A stretch of DNA of 64,000 nucleotides from Gammaproteobacteria bacterium (GCA_030427485.1 JAUICG010000013.1:1-64000); one strand, 5' to 3'. Positions 1 to 9,017 are shown, counted from the first letter of the stretch. Translations and numbers: made by a program. The notes: generated by a model from the letters alone, not told the origin.

Positions 1-387
1 CCCCTTGATGAGGCTGCGGACTCTGTCCAGTATCGACTCGAACTTGAAGTCCTTGAATTCGCCGGCGTCCATAAACAGGCCGTGCTCCGGGCACAGCTCA
101 TACCAGATGTGTTTCTGCTTGGGGTCGGCAGACTTCTCCATCTCCTTACCGCAGCGTGGGCAGTTGATATCGGAAACAGTATCCCACTTCCACCCCTCCC
201 TGGGGTCGCCAATGTCCACCAGGTGACCATCCTTGATCTTCTTCAATTCGTTGACTTCGTCATGATCAAACCAGAGCCCATTGCATTGGGAGCAGCGGTC
301 AATGGTAATACCCTCATGAGTGACCTCTTCCATACCGTGGTGGCACTTGGGACATTTTAGGCTGTGCTGAGATGGATCATGTTCCAT
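1..387 (-). CDS. Zinc-ribbon (TFIIB-type) protein, 3' end cut by window
   Basis: The minus-strand frame begins at the ATG at 387 and runs off the window at base 1, so the C-terminus is missing. The visible 129 residues carry two ribbon halves: CPKC with CSQC near residues 12-36, and CPRC followed by CPEHG further on. This is the zf-TFIIB type of small soluble protein, usually of unknown function. It is a clear paralogue of the gene at 17424, with matching DRC, WFD, KWD, PCPRCGK-like and FMDAGEF blocks throughout. An in-frame ATG at 402 exists, but GGAG lies 9 bases before the ATG at 387 and the paralogue starts at the same point, so 387 is preferred. Metal binding is inferred from the cysteine pairs. 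Confidence 0.85.
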   Translation of the reverse strand, partial: MEHDPSQHSLKCPKCHHGMEEVTHEGITIDRCSQCNGLWFDHDEVNELKKIKDGHLVDIGDPREGWKWDTVSDINCPRCGKEMEKSADPKQKHIWYELCPEHGLFMDAGEFKDFKFESILDRVRSLIKG

Positions 388-417
388 AGTCTGTAACTCC
401 ATGATTCGAGAGTTGTC

Positions 418-423
418 ATTATA
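418..423 (-). promoter_or_regulatory. -10 element of the zinc-ribbon gene
   Basis: Read on the minus strand this is a perfect TATAAT, 31 bases upstream of the start at 387. The -35 region (near GTGGCA at 17 spacing) is a poor match, so only the -10 is well supported. Confidence 0.4.
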
Positions 424-483
424 GGCTCAATATGGGCGGTTGCCACCTGAATCCTGTGTGGAGGAGTCGGGGGAATCCAGGCG

Positions 484-1692
484 CTATGCTGCGATCCTGT
501 CGAGAATCAGCAGCACATTTTCCCGATCCAGCAGCCTGGGCACCGGATAGGCAGCTCCCTCCTTGATTGCCAGCTGGCAGATCGCCTCGAAATCCGCGGG
601 TTTGATCACGTCCATCTGGCTCGGGATACCCACTTCGGTGCGTAAATCCCTCACTGCCTGAATAAATTTGTCTGCCAGTACGGCAGCGCCTTCACTCTCG
701 CTCCCCACCCCGATCAACACAGCCAGTTCCGCCAGGGATTGCTGCGCCTCCCGGCGACAAAATTCCAGGATATGCGGCAGGACCAGCGCATTGGCAAGAC
801 CGTGGGGGATGCCGTATTTGCCGCCGAGCTGGTGCGCAATCGCGTGCACATTGCCCACATTGACCTGGTTGATCGCAAGGCCCGCGTAGTAGGCCGCCAT
901 TGTCATTGCGCTACGCGCTTCCAGGTTTTGGCCGTCGCGGCAGGCGGCGGCCAGATGCTGAAAAATCAACTTGATGGCGAGGCGAGCGTCCTCAATTCGC
1001 GTGCCGCGCTCCCACACGCCGATATAGGCCTCAATGCCGTGGGTCAGCGCGTCCATCCCGGTGGCCGCCGTGATATGCGGCGGCAGGCCCACAATTAATT
1101 GCGGGTCGAGGGCGACCGCTGTCGGCAACAGGGTTTCACCCATGATAATACTCTTCTCGTGCGTCGCGGAGTCGGAAATCACTGCACCCATGGTCGCTTC
1201 GGAGCCGGTTCCCGAGGTCGTCGGGATGGCGTAGAGCTTGAGTACGGAATGCTTGATTTTCCCCAATCCCACCCAATCTGTCGGCGAGGCGGTACTGTTG
1301 GCGGCGGCGGCAATGATCTTCGCCGCATCCATGGAGGAGCCGCCACCAATAGCCAGCACCGCCTCACTGCCATGGGTCCTGGCAACCGCCGCGCCCGAGA
1401 TCACCTGGTCAAACGTGGGATCCGGTAGCACGCCGTCGTAGTAGGCGACATCGACGCCGTCGGCCTCCAGCAGGGCGGCGATGGCCCTGTCCACAACGCC
1501 GAGATCGCGCAGCGGCCTGTCTGTCACCACCAGCACTTTTTTCACGCCGGTGTGGATGATGTGCTCACACAGTTGGCGGGAACTGCCATTGCCGGCAAAC
1601 GCGGTATGTCGCAGCGGCGCCGAAAACCGGGCGAGCACGGTCATAATCTTCAACAACAGCGCGTGCAGTATTTTTCGCAAAAACATCGGCAT
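484..1692 (-). CDS. Iron-containing alcohol dehydrogenase
   Basis: A 402-residue group III (Fe) alcohol dehydrogenase, which interconverts an alcohol and an aldehyde or ketone with NAD(P). The nucleotide-binding segment GGGSSMDAAK is present. All four expected metal ligands can be placed: Asp and His of DALTH, the first His of NVHAIAH and the His of GIPHG, with the spacing seen in FucO. The frame opens earlier at a TTG (1710), but the ATG at 1692 has GGAG six bases upstream and is chosen. It is the last gene of a minus-strand catabolic run that includes a Rieske oxygenase and an SDR, so it may oxidise an intermediate of that pathway. The substrate cannot be read from the sequence. Confidence 0.9.
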   Translation of the reverse strand: MPMFLRKILHALLLKIMTVLARFSAPLRHTAFAGNGSSRQLCEHIIHTGVKKVLVVTDRPLRDLGVVDRAIAALLEADGVDVAYYDGVLPDPTFDQVISGAAVARTHGSEAVLAIGGGSSMDAAKIIAAAANSTASPTDWVGLGKIKHSVLKLYAIPTTSGTGSEATMGAVISDSATHEKSIIMGETLLPTAVALDPQLIVGLPPHITAATGMDALTHGIEAYIGVWERGTRIEDARLAIKLIFQHLAAACRDGQNLEARSAMTMAAYYAGLAINQVNVGNVHAIAHQLGGKYGIPHGLANALVLPHILEFCRREAQQSLAELAVLIGVGSESEGAAVLADKFIQAVRDLRTEVGIPSQMDVIKPADFEAICQLAIKEGAAYPVPRLLDRENVLLILDRIAA

Positions 1693-1778
1693 AGCCTGCT
1701 CCAGTGTCAACGGGACTCACGGATGGAAAACCCGAGGGGGATACTAGCAAAAAAATGCGGCCGCGCCTCCTCCCGGAG

Positions 1779-2954
1779 CTAACGTCTCACTGTCGCCGCG
1801 GGTGTACAGACTATCATCAGCGCCGCCACCACCAGAATGCCGGCAAGCGCCAGGATCACCGCATCGTAGCTGCCGGTGCGGTCGAAGACATAGCCGGCCA
1901 GCGGCGCGCCGGTCAGCCCAAAGGGCAAAAACAGGGGCATCTGCGCACCGGTCACCTGGCTGATGATCGAGGCATCGAAATACCGGCTGTTGAGATAGCC
2001 GTGCATCGGGATGAAGGCGCCATTGGCCGCGCCCATCAGGGCAAGCGCGGCCACAACCTGCAGGGTATTCACCGACAGGTACAACAGGCCCAGCCCCAAT
2101 GCGTTCGCCAGCAGAAGGCCTGCCGCCAACCACGTCACGTGGTTGCGTACGGCATCTCCCCACCAGGCGAGCAGGCTCTTTCCCGTCAGTCCGGCGACAC
2201 CGGACACGGCCAGAAACCAGCCCGCATCCGCCACTGAATAACCCCGGCCAATAAAGAAGGGTGGATAGCACACGGATAACACAATCATCACATTGAGCCC
2301 CAGTGCGACACACAGGCCGATCAGCCAGAAGGCCCTGACGCGATAGAATATGCCCGATACAGGTGACTCATTGGCGCTTCCCGTTTCCACCACGCCGCGC
2401 GGCGTACCCGCCACGATCATCCCCCAGAGCACCAGCAGCAGACCCGCCGCCAGCAGTTGCAGTGACAGGCGCCAGTCGAGGCGGTCCAGCAGGCTCCCGA
2501 TCAGGGGTGGCAGCAGGATCGCCGCCACGCTCATGCCGATTGCCGCCAGTGCCAGCGCACGCGCCTCGCGCCCCGGGTAGAGCTTGACCAGCATGCCGTT
2601 GACCACTACCGGGCCGTACATGGACAGGCCGAGCGAAAAGCCAAGGAAGCCCAGTGCAACCGAAAACAGAGTCGGTGCCGCCCCGATCGCGATCAGGGCA
2701 CACATCGACAGGCTGGCGCCTGCCAGTATGATGTTGCGAACAGGCATGCGATCCGCCATCTTGCCGATGAACGCGCCCAGAAACGCCGGTACCAGCAGCA
2801 GTGCGACCGGGCCAGTATTCAATACAGTGGCACCGACGCCGAACTCCCGAGAAAGGGGCTCGACAAAAAAGCCGTAAATACTCATGACACCGCTGCCGAA
2901 CGCCATGCAGCACATGCCGGTGAGTGCGGGAAGCCAGGTTTTTATTATCCGCAT
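1779..2954 (-). CDS. MFS transporter
   Basis: A 391-residue, strongly hydrophobic protein with about twelve predicted membrane spans and the major facilitator layout, including a charged GKMADRMPVRN loop between spans 2 and 3. Its size and the motif after span 2 resemble oxalate/formate-antiporter or monocarboxylate-type MFS carriers. Placed between the alcohol dehydrogenase and the acetoacetate-decarboxylase-like gene on the same strand, it is probably the importer or exporter of the pathway substrate. The start at 2954 has no strong ribosome-binding site. Direction and substrate of transport are unknown. Confidence 0.88.
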   Translation of the reverse strand: MRIIKTWLPALTGMCCMAFGSGVMSIYGFFVEPLSREFGVGATVLNTGPVALLLVPAFLGAFIGKMADRMPVRNIILAGASLSMCALIAIGAAPTLFSVALGFLGFSLGLSMYGPVVVNGMLVKLYPGREARALALAAIGMSVAAILLPPLIGSLLDRLDWRLSLQLLAAGLLLVLWGMIVAGTPRGVVETGSANESPVSGIFYRVRAFWLIGLCVALGLNVMIVLSVCYPPFFIGRGYSVADAGWFLAVSGVAGLTGKSLLAWWGDAVRNHVTWLAAGLLLANALGLGLLYLSVNTLQVVAALALMGAANGAFIPMHGYLNSRYFDASIISQVTGAQMPLFLPFGLTGAPLAGYVFDRTGSYDAVILALAGILVVAALMIVCTPAATVRR

Positions 2955-3091
2955 TTCAGGTTTATCACATCCCGCTTGCTACCCGGACCCCTACGCGCAA
3001 TGTTGCTTCCCCGCCAGGCCCGCAGGGAGGGAAGCAGTGCAGGGCCGATAGAATCCCCGGGGATGCCTATCCGGGAAATCGGTCGCCAGGA

Positions 3092-3871
3092 TCAGTCGCG
3101 CTTGGGCCCACCGTTGGTACCAGGCCACCGCGACCCGGAGATTGTGTCGGCATACGGCAGGAATTTCTCCGCATCCAGTTGGCCGGCCAGCGTCATTTCG
3201 CGGTCGAGAAAGGTCGGCCACCACAGGTAGGACGTCAACTGCTCGCGCATCGGTAACAGCGTGGTCAACGGATCCCAGGGGCTGTCGCGCAATGTCAGCT
3301 TGCCGTCGACCTCTTCGCGCCAGGCTGTGCCGTACTCGCTGCGCACACGCACCACGTGGGGCGGGAAGTCGAACCCCGTCGCCGGGCCGCCCACGCTGAC
3401 GGCACGGGAATACTTCAGCCAGAATTCGTTCTGCTGAAATGGCTCGCCCGGATCGGAAGGCCCCCTGGAAAACCCCTGGAACTCCACAAAGGTGTAACCC
3501 TGGTGCGTGCAGCGCGCCTTGACCTGAGGCCCCAGACGATAGAACTCGGTAGTGCAGGGGTACTTCGGTTGTCCATTGGTTTCCTGGCTGATGAAAATTG
3601 CCGACTCCTGGTCGATGCCATAGCCCAGGGTGTACTCGCCGGCGATGCCGTCGTAGACCGCATCCACACTGGTGACGATGCCGTACTCGGGTTCATCGGG
3701 TACGGGAAAATTGTAAATGGTGAGGTTGACATTGGGCTCGGCGCCGGGCTCGATACCCGGCGGCAGCAAAGCCGCGATTTTGTCCGGATCCGTCCGGTAC
3801 TTGATCTTCAGCATGGGCCAATTGACGATATCGCCCGGGTTGCCCTGGGGTGCACTGGATTCATTACTCAT
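3092..3871 (-). CDS. Acetoacetate decarboxylase family protein
   Basis: A 259-residue soluble protein of the acetoacetate decarboxylase (ADC) fold. True ADC uses a lysine that forms a Schiff base with a beta-keto acid. Here the region that should hold it reads GQPKYP, with a single Lys where classical enzymes have a Lys-Lys pair, so decarboxylase activity is uncertain. Many ADC-like proteins in oxidative catabolic clusters are aldolase- or hydrolase-like or have no known activity. AAGG lies 8 bases upstream of the ATG at 3871. The gene lies between the transporter and the SDR in one minus-strand array, which suggests action on a ring-cleavage or beta-keto intermediate. Confidence 0.8.
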   Translation of the reverse strand: MSNESSAPQGNPGDIVNWPMLKIKYRTDPDKIAALLPPGIEPGAEPNVNLTIYNFPVPDEPEYGIVTSVDAVYDGIAGEYTLGYGIDQESAIFISQETNGQPKYPCTTEFYRLGPQVKARCTHQGYTFVEFQGFSRGPSDPGEPFQQNEFWLKYSRAVSVGGPATGFDFPPHVVRVRSEYGTAWREEVDGKLTLRDSPWDPLTTLLPMREQLTSYLWWPTFLDREMTLAGQLDAEKFLPYADTISGSRWPGTNGGPKRD

Positions 3872-3928
3872 TATCGTTACCTTGTGAGGAGTGGATGGAA
3901 TTGTTGTTGCCGGCTTGTTGTTACCTGA

Positions 3929-4810
3929 TCATGCACCCACCATACTGGGTACGGGGGTGTCCCGGTTGAGAATCATCTCTGCGCGCGCGCGGATTTTGGC
4001 ATCGGTTTCCGGCGTCGTAGCCAGCAACCAGAAGGCGTCTCTCTGCAGGCCTTCCACGGCCATTTCCGCCACTTCGTCCGGGTGCGTGGTCTGCAGTTCG
4101 ATACCGTACTCCAGGCACATTTTCTTCATGTCCTCCACTGAACTGATGCCGGACTCATTGCCCTCGACGTCCTTCTTCAGTTCCTGCGGGCGCACCCTGC
4201 CGGAATTGAACAGTCCGGTATCCACCACATGGGGGCCTGGGAACAGCGCGCTGACCTTGACCGGACTTTGCGCCGCCTGCACCTGGTAATGCAGGTTTTC
4301 CGTGATGGCGTGTACAGCCGCCTTGCTCGCCGTATAGATAGGTTGGTCAGGGTAGACCAGTAGCGCGCCGTTGCCGGAACCGGTCACCACAAAGTGCGCC
4401 TCGACATTGCGCGCCACAAGCCTCGGCATAAACACGCGAATGGAATTGATCACGCCCCACATATTGACGTTCAGGCACCACTGCCAGTCTTTTTCCGAGT
4501 AGTCCCACATCGCGCCGGACTCGCCTGCGCCGATACCCGCATTGGCGAATACCAGATCGATCTGCCTGAAAGCGGCCTCGGCTTCGTCCGCGAGCTCACC
4601 CAGGCTCTGCACCGAGGTGACATCACAAAACGCTACAATGGCGTCAATGTTTTCGGCGGCGAGGTCGGCACGCATCTGTTCCATCGCGTTCCTGTCGACA
4701 TCGCCCACGGCGATTTTCGCGCCGCGCCGTCCCAGCGCGAACGCGAGGGAGCGACCGACACCGCTGGCGCCCCCGGTAATCACCGCGACCTTTCCGTTGA
4801 AATCCCGCAT
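3929..4810 (-). CDS. Short-chain dehydrogenase/reductase
   Basis: A 293-residue classical SDR. The NAD(P)-binding motif TGGASGVGRS lies near residue 12, the NAG motif is FANAGIG, and the catalytic Tyr-Lys pair is in YTASKAAV with a Ser about 15 residues before it. An acidic residue at the end of beta-2 (GDVDRN) suggests preference for NAD. The open frame extends upstream into the Rieske gene, but the ATG at 4810 lies two bases after that gene's stop and starts right at the Rossmann fold, so it is used. Tight packing with the Rieske oxygenase suggests it oxidises a hydroxylated product or dihydrodiol. Confidence 0.88.
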   Translation of the reverse strand: MRDFNGKVAVITGGASGVGRSLAFALGRRGAKIAVGDVDRNAMEQMRADLAAENIDAIVAFCDVTSVQSLGELADEAEAAFRQIDLVFANAGIGAGESGAMWDYSEKDWQWCLNVNMWGVINSIRVFMPRLVARNVEAHFVVTGSGNGALLVYPDQPIYTASKAAVHAITENLHYQVQAAQSPVKVSALFPGPHVVDTGLFNSGRVRPQELKKDVEGNESGISSVEDMKKMCLEYGIELQTTHPDEVAEMAVEGLQRDAFWLLATTPETDAKIRARAEMILNRDTPVPSMVGA

Positions 4811-4812
4811 GA

Positions 4813-5784
4813 TCAGGCTATCTCGCGCTTGTCGTTGGAAGTCAGGTAGAACTGTCGCACCCATTTGCGAAACGTCACCAGCGTCTTGTCTTCCTTGCAG
4901 AATACAGGACGGTGCTTGTGCACTTTGTTGGCCCAGATAGGGTAGTCATCACTGAGCCCCGAGATAATACCCTCCATCACATCGTCTCCCACGGCGTCTT
5001 CAATCTCGCGGCGCACGATCAGGGTCCAGCGCATCATCGTCTCGTTGCGATTCAGCGGTTGGGCGCTGTTGTACATAATCATTTCAGCGCCGGGCCCGTA
5101 GGTGTTGCGCACCATCGCAAAACCGGGGCTGTAGGTTGTCGCGTGCAGATGACCCGGGTAATCCGCATTCGCCATTTCCGAATGCAGGTGCATGGTGCGG
5201 CCGTCGTCGTCTATGGTGACTTTTGAATTCGGTACGGACATCTGCCCGTGTACAAACTGGAAGTGCACGGGGTCGCAGGAGTTTTCGCAAATGTCCTGCA
5301 CATGCGCCGGCACCAGGTGTTCGGTATAGCGCGGCGCGGTCCAGTTGGGGTCGCCGAGCTCCGGCAACTCGGGCAGCGGCCACTGCGGGCTGGTGTTTTC
5401 CGGGTGGAACCAGACATACACCTCCCCGTTTTTTTCCTCGGTATGCCAGGTACGCAACCGGGCCCGTTCGGGGATCTCGTCGCAGTAGGGTATCTCCACG
5501 CATGTTCCCTCGGTGTCATAACGCCAGCCGTGAAACGGGCAGCGCACGCTTTCGCCGACAACCCGCCCCTTGTGGCCCAGGTGCGCTCCCAAATGGGGAC
5601 AGAATGCATCCTGCACTACGGCCCGGCCCGAACGGGTGCGATAGAGCACCAACTCACGGTCGAAGGCCTGCACCGGCTTGACCGCTCCCACCAGCAGCTC
5701 GTGCGACCGGTCAACGGAATACCAACCCATGGGAAAGTCCGGTGTGGAGTTGGTTCTGGATTCACATGCTTCTACGATTGTCAT
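4813..5784 (-). CDS. Rieske non-haem iron oxygenase, KshA-like
   Basis: A 323-residue terminal oxygenase component. The Rieske [2Fe-2S] ligands are CPHLGAH followed by CPFHGWRY. The mononuclear iron motif is ENSCDPVHFQFVHG (Asn, Asp, two His) near residue 165. Overall layout and length are like KshA-type monooxygenases, including steroid 9-alpha-hydroxylase and related enzymes, which receive electrons from a separate reductase. No ferredoxin or reductase gene is seen in this window, so the electron donor must be encoded elsewhere. AGAGG lies four bases upstream of the ATG. It is followed after two bases by the SDR. The substrate is not known; steroid, terpenoid or aromatic compounds are possible. 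Confidence 0.9.
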   Translation of the reverse strand: MTIVEACESRTNSTPDFPMGWYSVDRSHELLVGAVKPVQAFDRELVLYRTRSGRAVVQDAFCPHLGAHLGHKGRVVGESVRCPFHGWRYDTEGTCVEIPYCDEIPERARLRTWHTEEKNGEVYVWFHPENTSPQWPLPELPELGDPNWTAPRYTEHLVPAHVQDICENSCDPVHFQFVHGQMSVPNSKVTIDDDGRTMHLHSEMANADYPGHLHATTYSPGFAMVRNTYGPGAEMIMYNSAQPLNRNETMMRWTLIVRREIEDAVGDDVMEGIISGLSDDYPIWANKVHKHRPVFCKEDKTLVTFRKWVRQFYLTSNDKREIA

Positions 5785-5823
5785 AAAACCTCTTCGAATT
5801 CGCCGTTGGTGTTGCCGGAAACG

Positions 5824-7038
5824 TCAGTTAAACAGTGCAGCCGTCGGCCCGATCTCGTCGGCAACGGCCTGCAGGCGCTGCCGGTCGAGGCCGTAAAAAT
5901 TGATGGCATTCTCGCCCAGGATCTTGCGTCCGTCCGCTTCGGGAAAGCTGCTGAAATTGTCTTTGAAGTACTGCGCGGTATTCGGCCAACTGCCCTCGGG
6001 GTGCGGGAAATCGCTGCCCCACATCACCTTCTCCAGCCCGACCTGGTCGCGCAGGTCAAGATCCGGGCGCAGCACGCAGGAGGCGCCGATCCCGATATTA
6101 TGGGCAAAGTACTCGCTTGGTTTCAGCGACAGGTGCTTGCGGAAATTGCCCAGCTTGGCCGAAATCTGCCCCTCGGTATAGTGGAAGTCCATCAGGCGCA
6201 GCCACGAGGGCAACATGAACATCGTGCCACCTTCGACAATCATCACCTTGAGTTTGGGGAACCGCTCGAACACACCGCCCCAGATCATGAACGTCAGCGG
6301 CCGGTACAACCACCACATTACCTCCGAAACATAGATGCCCATCGCGCCGGGCAACTCCTTGCTCTTGTCTTCCAGCGGAAACCCGGCGCCGAAGTATTCC
6401 GGGTGGGGGGCTGGCCCGGAGTGAAAGTGAACAATCACTTCAAGCTCTTCACAAACCGCCCAGAAGGGATCGTACTTGGTGTGGTGGTAGGGGTCCTGCT
6501 CACCCCACAAAGTGGGGATCATCACTGCCCTCAGACCGTTCTCGACGCACCAGCGCACAGCCTCCACCGCCTGCTGCACATCCCACAGCAGGGGAATCGA
6601 GGCCACCCCGATGTGGCGCGCGGGGTCGTTGGCGCACCACTCGGCCAGCCAGCGGTTGTGCGCCATTGCACCCGCCCACTGCAGCTCCGGCACCATGTCG
6701 CGCGGCGACAACCCGAGGCCGGCGCCAAACGGCGGCGTGTTTTTTTCCGTGATACCGTCCGGGAAAATGACCTCGGCGGCTATGCCGTCCCCGGCCAGCA
6801 TGTTCAGGCGCTCCTTGTAATCCCAGGCGCCGGTCAACTGTTGTTCGATCGGTGCGCGCCAGGCATCGTTGATTTCCTTGATGAGAAAGGTGGATTCGGC
6901 CTTCTCCATCATGTCGACGGTAACGGGCACCGCCATATCCATCATCTCGTGGTACTTCGTCTCCACGTAGGGTTTGTAATCAGCGATGGGCAGGCCAGCG
7001 TGGCAGTCTGTAGACACCACTATCAGACGTTCAGACAT
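5824..7038 (-). CDS. Amidohydrolase-2 family metal-dependent hydrolase
   Basis: A 404-residue TIM-barrel protein of the amidohydrolase-2 (ACMSD-like) family, whose members hydrolyse C-C or C-N bonds or decarboxylate aromatic acids. Metal-site elements visible are TDCHAG at the N-terminus (Asp-x-His rather than His-x-His), HFHSG in mid-protein and GSDFPHPEG near the C-terminus. The ATG at 7038 directly precedes the first barrel strand; the frame upstream of it is not conserved-looking. It is the first gene of the minus-strand run and is divergent from the TetR gene, so it is probably under that regulator. A C-C hydrolase or decarboxylase role in the Rieske pathway is inferred. Confidence 0.85.
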   Translation of the reverse strand: MSERLIVVSTDCHAGLPIADYKPYVETKYHEMMDMAVPVTVDMMEKAESTFLIKEINDAWRAPIEQQLTGAWDYKERLNMLAGDGIAAEVIFPDGITEKNTPPFGAGLGLSPRDMVPELQWAGAMAHNRWLAEWCANDPARHIGVASIPLLWDVQQAVEAVRWCVENGLRAVMIPTLWGEQDPYHHTKYDPFWAVCEELEVIVHFHSGPAPHPEYFGAGFPLEDKSKELPGAMGIYVSEVMWWLYRPLTFMIWGGVFERFPKLKVMIVEGGTMFMLPSWLRLMDFHYTEGQISAKLGNFRKHLSLKPSEYFAHNIGIGASCVLRPDLDLRDQVGLEKVMWGSDFPHPEGSWPNTAQYFKDNFSSFPEADGRKILGENAINFYGLDRQRLQAVADEIGPTAALFN

Positions 7039-7100
7039 TTCAGTACCTTCAGATTCCTGTTTGCCCAATGGGCGGGCAATAGCTTCCCAAATGAGCAAAC

Positions 7101-7129
7101 TTGCACATTTGTATACAAAATAGTTTAAT
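7101..7129 (+). promoter_or_regulatory. Promoter with palindromic operator, tetR autoregulation candidate
   Basis: TTGCAC (7101-7106) and TTTAAT (7124-7129) are separated by exactly 17 bases, a good sigma-70 promoter for the TetR gene. Inside the spacer, 7108-7119 is the perfect 12-base palindrome TTTGTATACAAA. A repressor bound there would block polymerase directly. The same site lies about 70 bases upstream of the divergent amidohydrolase start and could control both sides. TetR binding is inferred from position and symmetry only. Confidence 0.55.
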
Positions 7130-7163
7130 GGCTGGACGAATGCAATAGTCTTACGGAAATTTC

Positions 7164-7787
7164 ATGGAGACCGCAGAGGCGCCCCTCGGGCGCCGCGAAA
7201 AACGCAAGCTGGAAATCCGCGCGCGCATCGAGGAAGCGGCGTACCAGCTGTTTCGTCAACAGGGCATCGAAGACACCAGCATCGAGCAGATCTGCGTGCA
7301 GGCCGACGTGGCGCGGCGCACCTTCTATGGACACTTCCCCAATAAACACTCCCTGCTCGGCGGCCTCGGAGTCTCGCGGCTGTACGATCAATCCGAACCC
7401 ATGCTGCGCCAGCTGATGGAGAACCACCACACCACGCGCGACCGGCTCGAGGCGATGATCGATTACATTGAATCCAACTTCGCCGGGTATGATGACATCG
7501 ATCGCCAGCTGATACTTCTCGCGCCGTCCACGTTCGCCGAGGACACGGAGCGCCAGCGTGAGGTTGGCGTGACGACCATGAGCAGCTTTGTCCGCCTGAT
7601 AACAGCCGGAGTAGATATAGGCGATGTGCGAACGACCTTTTCTCCGGAAATCCTCGCCGCCACGGTGGTGGGCACGCTGAATATGCTGACCATCAGCTGG
7701 GCAATGGACAGCAGCTACCCGATTTTCGCCAAACTGGAGGAAGCCCGGGTAATGTTCGAGCACCTGATCTGCAAGGACACTGCGTAG
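7164..7787 (+). CDS. TetR family transcriptional regulator
   Basis: A 207-residue one-component repressor. The N-terminal TetR helix-turn-helix spans roughly residues 12-60 (RARIEEAAYQLF ... TSIEQICVQADVARRTFYGHF). The variable C-terminal half would bind the ligand. GGAA lies just upstream of the ATG. It is divergent from the amidohydrolase-to-alcohol-dehydrogenase run and is followed in the same direction by the CaiB/BaiF gene 28 bases later. It therefore most likely controls the whole 484-10031 catabolic island, through the palindrome at 7108-7119. Confidence 0.9.
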   Translation: METAEAPLGRREKRKLEIRARIEEAAYQLFRQQGIEDTSIEQICVQADVARRTFYGHFPNKHSLLGGLGVSRLYDQSEPMLRQLMENHHTTRDRLEAMIDYIESNFAGYDDIDRQLILLAPSTFAEDTERQREVGVTTMSSFVRLITAGVDIGDVRTTFSPEILAATVVGTLNMLTISWAMDSSYPIFAKLEEARVMFEHLICKDTA

Positions 7788-7815
7788 ACCCCTCTCAACA
7801 CTCGGAGAACACAGC

Positions 7816-8964
7816 ATGGGACCGCTACAGGGCCTGACCATTATCGAGATCGCCGGCATCGGGCCGGGCCCGTTCGCCGCGATGCTGCTGGCTGATATGG
7901 GCGCCAATGTCATCCGCGTGGAGCGTCCCGGCGGCAGCATGTTCGCCGCCGCGCACAACCCCAGGCTGGATTTCCTGAACCGCAACAAACGCTGTATCAG
8001 TATCGACCTGAAAAACGCTGAAGGCGTGGACACGGTGCTGGCCATGGTGGAAAAAGCCGATGCCCTGCTGGAGGGAAATCGTCCGGGCGTGATGGAGCGC
8101 CTTGGCCTCGGCCCCGATGTCTGCCTGGCCCGCAACCCTGCGCTGGTCTACGGGCGTATGACAGGTTGGGGGCAGGAGGGGCCGATGGCCGCGACAGCGG
8201 GGCACGACATCAATTATGTCGCCCTCGCCGGTGCCTTGCACCCGATAGGCCGCGCCGGGGAAAAACCGGCAATACCGCTCAACCTGGTCGGCGACTTCGG
8301 CGGCGGCGGCCTGATGCTGGCCTACGGCATGGTGTGCGCGCTACTGGATGCGCGACAGTCTGGCGAGGGGCAGGTGGTGGACGCGGCGATGATCGACGGC
8401 GCGGCGACCCTGATGGCCAGCACTTTCGCAGCCAACCAGGTGGGGTTCTGGTCGGATGAGCGAGGCACCAACCTGCTTGACTCCGGTGCGCACTTCTACG
8501 AGGTGTACGAGACCGCCGACGGCAAATATATCTCCCTGGGCTCGATCGAGCCACAGTTCTATGCGGCGCTGCTGGACAAACTGGGCGACGAGGCGAAACA
8601 TTTCGACAACCAGTTTGATACGGCGCAGTGGCCTGCGATGAAGGAGCGCATGGCCGCCATCATCAAAAGCAAGACCCGCGACGAGTGGGACCGGGTGTTC
8701 GATGGCGTCGATGTCTGTTACGCGCCGGTGCTGTCCATGAGTGAGGTGCGCCATCACCCACACCACCAGGCGCGCGGCAGCTTTGTCGACGACGGCGAGG
8801 TATGGCAGCCCGCACCGGCACCCCGCTTCAGCCGCACGCGACCGGAAATTCACCGCAGCGCCGCCGCTATCGGCGAGCACAGCGAGGAGATTCTGCGCGA
8901 GTTCGGCTTCAGCCCCGAGCAAATTGAGGCGCGCATCGGCAGCGGCGCTGTCCATCGCCCTTAG
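7816..8964 (+). CDS. CaiB/BaiF family III CoA-transferase, alpha-methylacyl-CoA racemase-like
   Basis: A 382-residue family III CoA-transferase fold protein. It begins with the typical GLTIIEIAGIGPGPFAA block. It carries the pair GHDINY and GDFGGGG, matching the His and Asp acid/base residues of alpha-methylacyl-CoA racemases; CoA-transferases instead use a single Asp nucleophile. Racemases of this type invert the methyl-branched centre of isoprenoid- or steroid-side-chain acyl-CoAs before beta-oxidation. GGAG lies 7 bases upstream of the ATG. Its position with a KshA-like Rieske oxygenase fits degradation of a methyl-branched or steroid-like compound, but this link is inferred. Confidence 0.85.
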   Translation: MGPLQGLTIIEIAGIGPGPFAAMLLADMGANVIRVERPGGSMFAAAHNPRLDFLNRNKRCISIDLKNAEGVDTVLAMVEKADALLEGNRPGVMERLGLGPDVCLARNPALVYGRMTGWGQEGPMAATAGHDINYVALAGALHPIGRAGEKPAIPLNLVGDFGGGGLMLAYGMVCALLDARQSGEGQVVDAAMIDGAATLMASTFAANQVGFWSDERGTNLLDSGAHFYEVYETADGKYISLGSIEPQFYAALLDKLGDEAKHFDNQFDTAQWPAMKERMAAIIKSKTRDEWDRVFDGVDVCYAPVLSMSEVRHHPHHQARGSFVDDGEVWQPAPAPRFSRTRPEIHRSAAAIGEHSEEILREFGFSPEQIEARIGSGAVHRP

Positions 8965-9017
8965 GCCTGGGCTAGACTAGGCCCGCTAAGTGTATGGCCA
9001 GATAAGGATTGCCCCGA

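Noticed and set aside
5248..7128. Open frame of 626 codons on the plus strand
   Set aside because: It lies antisense to the Rieske and amidohydrolase genes, which have clear catalytic motifs and ribosome sites. The long opening reflects GC-rich codon usage of the real genes.
8945..8990. Hairpin-like GGGC/GCCC sequence after the CaiB/BaiF gene as a terminator
   Set aside because: The stem is only four pairs and no T run follows; the next gene is close and probably co-transcribed.
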